Source of the DNA: Chromatocurvus sp964613795
GTDB taxonomy: Bacteria > Pseudomonadota > Gammaproteobacteria > Pseudomonadales > Halieaceae
DNA length: 64,000 nucleotides
Assembly: GCA_964613795.1 (NCBI GenBank)
Contig: CAZTJR010000004.1
Coordinates: 1 to 64,000, forward strand
Reading direction: 5' to 3'
Program-made: the position numbers and the translations under genes
In this document: positions 59,994 to 64,000 of the stretch, piece by piece
How positions within the stretch are numbered: the first letter of the stretch is position 1
Layout: each line of letters opens with the position of its first letter
Notes under the pieces: generated by a model
Seen by the model: only the letters and a program-made list of their open reading frames with translations
Databases searched by the model: none
What the model was told of the DNA's origin: nothing

Positions 59994-61177
59994 TGGCCAT
60001 CTCCGGCGAGCGCGAGGCGATACCCCGCACTGGCCGCCGTGGGATACAGCGGCAGGCACAGGACAAAGCGGGCGCCGCCGCCGCGGCGATGCTCCAGCCG
60101 CAGGCTCCCCTGATGCGCTTCCGCCACGGAGCGAGCCAGCGGCAACCCCAGCCCCGTACCACCGCTGCGCGCGGTAAAAAAGGGCTCGAAAATGCGCTCC
60201 CTTTGCTCAGGATTGACGCCGGGCCCGTTGTCCTCCACGACGATCTCGACCGCCTCGCCCGCCGACTCCCTCGCCACAAGCGCCACCTCCACCGCCGGAC
60301 CGCCCACCTGCCACGCATTCTCGATCAGGTTGCACAGTGCACTGGCGAGGGCCTGGCGATCGCCGCGGACCACCCCGTCGACCTCGCTGTTGTGAATGTG
60401 AAGCTGTCGACCGTCGCGGAGCGCGGCGTCGAGGGTCTGGCAGACCTCATCAAAGAGCGCAGACAGAGAAACGTCCCGGGGACGACCCGGTGCGGCGCGG
60501 ACAAAGCCCAGCATGTCGCGTGTGAGCCGGTCGAGATCCCGCAGGCGCGCCAACAGCCTGACGCCAAAACCCTGACGCTGCGAGGTATTCAGTTCGCCGT
60601 CAGTCAAATGGTTGGCGTAGAGCAGCGCAGTGGCCAGGGGGGTTCTGATCTGGTGAGCCAGGCGCGCGGCCATTTCGCCCATCGTGGCCAGGCGGCGGCT
60701 TTGCTCTACTTCGGCCTGGAGACGCCGCTCTTCCGTCACATCGGTCAGAAGTACAATGGTTTCCTCCCGGCCGGGCACATAGCGCTGCGACATGACCAGC
60801 TGCCTGCCGTCCGCGGCCTCCAGTTCCCGCCCGTCATCCAGGCGTCGCAGATTACCGGATGCCAGTAATTCGTCCCAGCGCCGGTCCTGCAGGTCCGCGC
60901 CGAACCAGTCCCGCGCCACCGCGTTGCTGGCAGTCACACAGCCGGCACTGGCGTAAACCACCACGCCACCAGGCAGTGAATCCAGCAGGGCCGCCAGCCG
61001 ATCGGCCAGATGCTCTTTCTCTTCTCGCTGCCGTTCCTTCTCGTGTCGCGAGCGTGCCAGCTCTGCCTCAAGTCCGGCAGCGCGCTCCGCCAGCCCGAGA
61101 TAAGCCGAGGACAGCTCTTCCGATAGCCGGTTGAAGGCGGTGTAGGAACTTTCTAGCGGGTCATGATTGCCGTCCAT
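59990..61177 (-). CDS. fleS: Flagellar sensor histidine kinase FleS
   Basis: A 395-residue cytoplasmic kinase partnered with FleR. A coiled coil (AAGLEAELARSRHEKERQREEKEHLADR), a PAS domain (about 75-180: LLDSLPGGVVVYASAGCVTASNAVARDWF), phosphoacceptor His in GEMAARLAHQIRTPLATALLYANHL, and ATP domain with ALCNLIENAWQV, VEDNGPGVN and FFTARSGGTGLGLPLARSVAEAHQG are visible; there is no membrane segment. The ATG at 61177 has GGAGAAG eight bases upstream; longer frames to 61354 overlap the promoter and fleQ. Controlled by its own sigma-54 promoter. Confidence 0.93.
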   Translation of the reverse strand: MDGNHDPLESSYTAFNRLSEELSSAYLGLAERAAGLEAELARSRHEKERQREEKEHLADRLAALLDSLPGGVVVYASAGCVTASNAVARDWFGADLQDRRWDELLASGNLRRLDDGRELEAADGRQLVMSQRYVPGREETIVLLTDVTEERRLQAEVEQSRRLATMGEMAARLAHQIRTPLATALLYANHLTDGELNTSQRQGFGVRLLARLRDLDRLTRDMLGFVRAAPGRPRDVSLSALFDEVCQTLDAALRDGRQLHIHNSEVDGVVRGDRQALASALCNLIENAWQVGGPAVEVALVARESAGEAVEIVVEDNGPGVNPEQRERIFEPFFTARSGGTGLGLPLARSVAEAHQGSLRLEHRRGGGARFVLCLPLYPTAASAGYRLALAGDGQ

Positions 61178-61221
61178 AAGACAGACTTCTCCTGCTGCAG
61201 CGACACTGTCCTGCAGCAGAA

Positions 61222-61237
61222 TGCAATTAACGTACCA
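61222..61237 (-). promoter_or_regulatory. Sigma-54 promoter of fleSR
   Basis: The minus strand reads TGGTACG, TTAA, TTGCA: 11 of 12 defined consensus positions with exact spacing. It ends 45 bases before the fleS ATG. In Pseudomonas fleSR is driven by FleQ and sigma-54, consistent with the fleQ gene immediately upstream. Confidence 0.85.
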
Positions 61238-61242
61238 GAAAT

Positions 61243-61256
61243 GGGCCAAATGGCCC
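61243..61256 (-). other. Palindrome between fleQ and the fleS promoter
   Basis: GGGCCA-AA-TGGCCC on the + strand, six bases after the fleQ stop and directly upstream of the -24 box of fleS. It may act as a fleQ terminator hairpin or as an activator site; the sequence does not decide. No T-run of note follows (ATTTCT). Confidence 0.35.
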
Positions 61257-61262
61257 GGAGCT

Positions 61263-62351
61263 TCAGATGGCGTCGGGATCGATGCCGTATTTCTTGATCT
61301 TCTCCACCAGCGTTGTACGCCGCAGGCCAAGCAGCTCTGCGCTGCGGGCCACAATCCCGTTGCTTCGCTGCAGCGCCTGCTGCACCAAGGCTATCTCGAT
61401 GCTGGCCAGATAGTCTTTCAGATTGGCGCCCTCGGCGGGCAGTGTCGGGACATGGGACTCTGCGAGCGCCGCATCGCTGCACGGTTCCGGCAGCTGCACA
61501 GACACCAGCTGCGCCGGCGGCTGACCCTGCAGATAGCGCTCGGGAAGATCCCGCAGCTGCACCTGATGACCGGGCTGCATAATGCCCATGCGCTCGACCA
61601 GATTGCCGAGCTCGCGCACATTACCCGGCCAGTCATAGGCCTGCAGAGCTGCCAGCGCGGCGGGAGTGAACTCGGCGGGCTCGGCAAGCTGGGACTGAAA
61701 ATGGCGGATGAGCTGCGGCACATCATCCAGTCGTTCGCAGAGAGCGGGCATCTGAATGGGGAAAACGTTGAGGCGGTAGTACAGATCCTCGCGGAACAGG
61801 CCGTCGCTGATACGTCCCTCAATATCCCGGTGCGTTGCCGCGATAATGCGCACATCGCTGCTTAGCGTTTGCGTGCCGCCGACGCGCTCAAAGCTGCGAT
61901 CCTGCAGTACCCGCAACAACTTCACCTGCATGGCCAGGGGCATATCGCCAATTTCGTCGAGGAACAATGTGCCACCATCGGCCAGCTCGAACCGGCCGCG
62001 GCGCCGAGTGAGCGCGCCGGTAAAGGCGCCTTTTTCGTGGCCGAACAGCTCGCTTTCCAGCAACTCACCGGGGATGGCACCACAGTTCACCGGCACAAAC
62101 GGCCTGCCGGCGCGCCTGGACAGGTCGTGAATGCCCCGCGCCACCAGTTCCTTGCCGGTGCCGGACTGACCGAGGATCAGTACGGAAGCCGTCTCCGAGG
62201 CGGCCACCTTCGCCATAAGCGAGCGGACAGCGGCCATGGCGGCGGAATCGCCGATCAGACGTGCGGGGGTTGGCTTATTGCTGCTGTCGTTGATAGTGGC
62301 GCTGTCGTTAATAGTGTCGGCGTGAAGAACAGGCGCGCCAGATGGGCGCAT
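61263..62351 (-). CDS. fleQ: FleQ-like sigma-54 activator lacking the N-terminal domain
   Basis: A 362-residue NtrC-family activator, master regulator of flagellar genes. The AAA domain (about 30-265) has VLILGQSGTGKELVARGIH, the sigma-54 loop ELFGHEKGAFTGALT, GGTLFLDEIGDMPLA and FREDLYYRLNVFPIQM. The C-terminus (DLKDYLASIEIALVQQALQRSNGIVARSAELLGLRRTTLVEKIKKYG) is the FleQ-type helix-turn-helix. Typical FleQ is about 490 residues with a receiver-like N-terminal domain; here only about 30 residues precede AAA, and the c-di-GMP motif LFRS of Pseudomonas FleQ aligns with TPAR. GGAG ten bases before the ATG supports this start; no receiver is encoded upstream. Confidence 0.88.
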   Translation of the reverse strand: MRPSGAPVLHADTINDSATINDSSNKPTPARLIGDSAAMAAVRSLMAKVAASETASVLILGQSGTGKELVARGIHDLSRRAGRPFVPVNCGAIPGELLESELFGHEKGAFTGALTRRRGRFELADGGTLFLDEIGDMPLAMQVKLLRVLQDRSFERVGGTQTLSSDVRIIAATHRDIEGRISDGLFREDLYYRLNVFPIQMPALCERLDDVPQLIRHFQSQLAEPAEFTPAALAALQAYDWPGNVRELGNLVERMGIMQPGHQVQLRDLPERYLQGQPPAQLVSVQLPEPCSDAALAESHVPTLPAEGANLKDYLASIEIALVQQALQRSNGIVARSAELLGLRRTTLVEKIKKYGIDPDAI

Positions 62352-62532
62352 GTTTCACGGTCTCCTTCTGTGTTTATCGCTTTCGTGGCTTTTCCAGGCT
62401 GGCTTTTGCCTGACAGCGCTTGAGCTTAGCCAAACGTGTATTCGTTACAATAGTTTACATGCAATTTACCGGCGTTACGACGTCAAACACCAATTTTTTG
62501 ACGGTGATGGGACCGATAAAACCAGCGGAAGC
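62352..62532 (-). promoter_or_regulatory. fleQ upstream region
   Basis: The 181-base gap between the PilZ-like gene and fleQ is AT-rich compared with its surroundings. The minus strand offers TTGCAT followed 17 bases later by ATACAC, a weak sigma-70-like pair, about 110 bases before the fleQ ATG. No sigma-54 match is present, as expected for the top of the hierarchy. No small gene was recognised. Confidence 0.35.
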
Positions 62533-63114
62533 TCAGTCGGGCGGACTGGCCTGGCGCGCCGCGGCAATTCCCCGGCGGTGATGCCGGAAAACATGACGGG
62601 AAAGCGCCTCTTTTTCCGGATCTGACAGGGGGCCCGCCTGAAAGTGCAGCCAGTGACCCTCATCGTCCCGGGCATCATCCACCACGCTGCCCAGGAGCTG
62701 CAGCGGCGCTGGAATGGCCGGGTGCAGATAAAGCGACAGCAGACCCTCGGCACCGATGCTCATACCGGGGAGATCCCCGCCGACTTCGATGAGATCGACC
62801 GATAGACGCACCGCGTGTCGCTGTGGGTCGCTCTCATCGCGACGCAGCAGGCGTGCCACCATATCCATCAGCAACTGCAGCTTTGCGTCGAGACGCTGCA
62901 GTTCCAGCTGCAGCTCGGGCTGCTCCTCATGCAGACGGCCCGGTACATTGTCCTCGAGGGCGGCAACCGCCTCAAGCACATACAGGTTGGTGGCGACCCG
63001 CTGTTTATCATCGGCTTCGGCGCGGTCTCCGGGGATCCACTCCAGCGGCAGGTAGTCGGTGTAGCTGAGCAAGGGGCCGCCGTTACCGGCCCTGGCTCTC
63101 GGCCACGGCAGCAT
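62533..63114 (-). CDS. Atypical PilZ-like protein in the flagellar cluster
   Basis: A protein of about 190 residues resembling the flagellar-cluster PilZ proteins of Xanthomonas-type organisms that have long helices beside the PilZ barrel. LLSYTDYLPLEWIPGD opens the conserved part; a helical stretch (QLELQRLDAKLQLLMDMVARLLRRD) leads to a beta-rich segment with HAVRLSVDLIEVGGDLPG, MSIGAEGLLSLYLHP and WLHFQAGPLSDPEKEALSRHVFRHHR. The canonical RxxxR and [DN]xSxxG c-di-GMP residues are not clearly present. The start is uncertain: ATG 63114 is used here, TTG 63072 or an earlier codon at 63153 are alternatives; it overlaps fliT. Confidence 0.6.
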   Translation of the reverse strand: MLPWPRARAGNGGPLLSYTDYLPLEWIPGDRAEADDKQRVATNLYVLEAVAALEDNVPGRLHEEQPELQLELQRLDAKLQLLMDMVARLLRRDESDPQRHAVRLSVDLIEVGGDLPGMSIGAEGLLSLYLHPAIPAPLQLLGSVVDDARDDEGHWLHFQAGPLSDPEKEALSRHVFRHHRRGIAAARQASPPD

Positions 63115-63415
63115 AGGCACGAACGTTGCGCAGGGAGCGCCGGCTATCGCCAAGCTCCAGCTCCATGCGGCCGCGCAACTCGGCGAGCGCCTGCATGAGG
63201 CTCTGGTCTTCGTGCAGGATGTCCCGCAGCCATTGCGCCAGGGATTCGTCGCCCGCCTCTATATCCGGGTTGCTGAACAGATCTCGTAGCTGCCGGTGGC
63301 GTTCCGCAGCCAGTCGACCTGCTGTCTCGATATCGGCCTTCTCAACATGCTGTCGGATACTTCTACCCAGCGCCACAACCTCATGCATACGACGGCTGGC
63401 AACAGACTCAGTCAT
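63083..63415 (-). CDS. fliT: FliT-like flagellar chaperone
   Basis: A 110-residue helical protein in the position of fliT after fliS. Sequence (RRMHEVVALGRSIRQHVEKADIETAGRLAAERHRQLRDLFSN, then HEDQSLMQALAELRGRMELELGDSRRSLRNVRAYA) agrees in length and helical pattern with FliT proteins, which chaperone FliD; the family is poorly conserved, so naming rests partly on context. ATG overlaps the fliS stop by four bases. Confidence 0.75.
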   Translation of the reverse strand: MTESVASRRMHEVVALGRSIRQHVEKADIETAGRLAAERHRQLRDLFSNPDIEAGDESLAQWLRDILHEDQSLMQALAELRGRMELELGDSRRSLRNVRAYAAVAESQGR

Positions 63416-63855
63416 GACATTCCCGATGTCGAGGACACGCCATCAATCGCGGCTGCATCCCGGCCTTTTGCCGCAGCCAGTTCAGGACCAATGGAGCGCC
63501 ACGCATCCGCCAGACCGTCTAGCAATCCGTGGACTTCGGTCATGATAGCGGGATCGGTGCGCAGATTGGCCTCGGTCAGTCGCCGCATCATGTAATCGTA
63601 AAGATCAGCAAGATTACCCGCCAGAGCACCATCGCCCGCCGCGGAATCGAGGCTGGAATGCAGAGTATCCAGGATCATGATCACGCGCCCGATACACTCG
63701 CCCTTCTCCGCAATCTCGTCACGCCTGGCATGACCGATAGCCCGTGCCAGCCGCTCCAGAGCGCCGTCAAACAGCATGCTGATCAACTGGTGCGGGCTGG
63801 CATACTCTGCCGCTAGGGCATCGCTGGCTCGGTACGCATTAACCATTTCATTCAT
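63412..63855 (-). CDS. fliS: Flagellin chaperone FliS
   Basis: A 147-residue four-helix protein binding flagellin before export. Conserved pieces: YRASDALAAEYASPHQLISMLFDGALERLARAIGHARRDEIAEKGECIGRVIMILDTLHSSLD and NLADLYDYMMRRLTEANLRTD. A C-terminal tail rich in Ala and Asp follows. AAGGAT lies upstream of the ATG at 63855. It is placed directly after fliD. Confidence 0.94.
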   Translation of the reverse strand: MNEMVNAYRASDALAAEYASPHQLISMLFDGALERLARAIGHARRDEIAEKGECIGRVIMILDTLHSSLDSAAGDGALAGNLADLYDYMMRRLTEANLRTDPAIMTEVHGLLDGLADAWRSIGPELAAAKGRDAAAIDGVSSTSGMS

Positions 63856-63912
63856 TTGAGGCCATCCTTCTTGTGCCGATGTTTTGCGTAGCGGCCGTAT
63901 CAGAACTTTCTT

Positions 63913-64000
63913 TAACGACGATTGTTGTTGACGGTACCCGGTAGATTCGCTAGCTGCTGCTGCAGGAAATCCCCGGTCTGGGACAGACTCGCTACCAGGC
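63913..64000 (-). CDS. fliD: Flagellar cap protein FliD, C-terminal end (partial)
   Basis: The last 28 codons of a gene running off the right edge. The frame reads LVASLSQTGDFLQQQLANLPG then TVNNNRR and a TAA at 63913-63915. The LV.SL..TGDFL.QQLA pattern is the ending of FliD proteins, and the gene is immediately upstream of fliS as expected. No other reading frame over these bases makes a plausible protein. The start and bulk lie outside the window. Confidence 0.8.

Noticed and set aside
1..64000. CRISPR arrays, tRNA or rRNA genes, prophage
   Set aside because: None seen: no regularly spaced repeats other than the short IS terminal units, no tRNA-like cloverleaf noticed, no phage structural genes.

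Overview
The window comes from a GC-rich gammaproteobacterium with a single polar flagellum of the Pseudomonas type. The evidence is FlhF and FleN next to FliA, a FleQ and FleS-FleR regulatory hierarchy, MotC/MotD stators, CheZ, and flagellar promoters with textbook sigma-54 and sigma-28 sequences. A run of 100 N at 16639-16738 shows this is a draft scaffold. No rRNA, tRNA or CRISPR array was seen. Genus cannot be named from the sequence alone; the secreted proteins (TonB receptor, Asp-box propeller, DUF5916-type barrel) recall marine heterotrophs.

Layout. 1-711: the istA end of an IS21-family element, running off the left edge, joined to the C-terminal part of a GMC oxidoreductase. 1011-5462: choline uptake and oxidation to glycine betaine (BCCT carrier, betA, betB). 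5592-17258: a signalling region with two hybrid histidine kinases, a TonB-dependent receptor, an orphan periplasmic binding protein in an operon with a kinase and a receiver, an HD-GYP protein, a decayed kinase fragment and a GAF protein cut by the gap. 17368-28943: ZIP metal transporter, several exported hydrolases or peptidase-like proteins, a GAF-GGDEF cyclase, and the propeller and barrel proteins.

29090-35721 (+ strand): a chemotaxis operon behind a sigma-28 promoter: cheY, cheW, a soluble globin-PAS-PAS chemoreceptor, cheR, cheD, cheB and a small protein with CheZ-like features. It meets, at a shared stem-loop that contains both stop codons, the long minus-strand flagellar block (35737-64000): fliD (partial), fliS, fliT, a PilZ-like gene, fleQ, fleSR, fliEFGHIJK, fliLMNOPQR, flhB, flhA, flhF, fleN, fliA, cheY, cheZ, cheA, motC, motD and cheW. 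The only cheA is in the minus-strand block while the only cheR and cheB are in the plus-strand operon, so the two che groups probably form one system.

Regulation. Four good sigma-54 (-24/-12) promoters were found by eye, ahead of fleS, fliJ, fliL and flhA. The FleQ homologue that should drive them has no N-terminal receiver-like domain and has lost the LFRS c-di-GMP motif, while a PilZ-like gene sits just upstream. FliM, CheZ and the CheA linker carry similar short acidic helices that look like a set of CheY-docking peptides.
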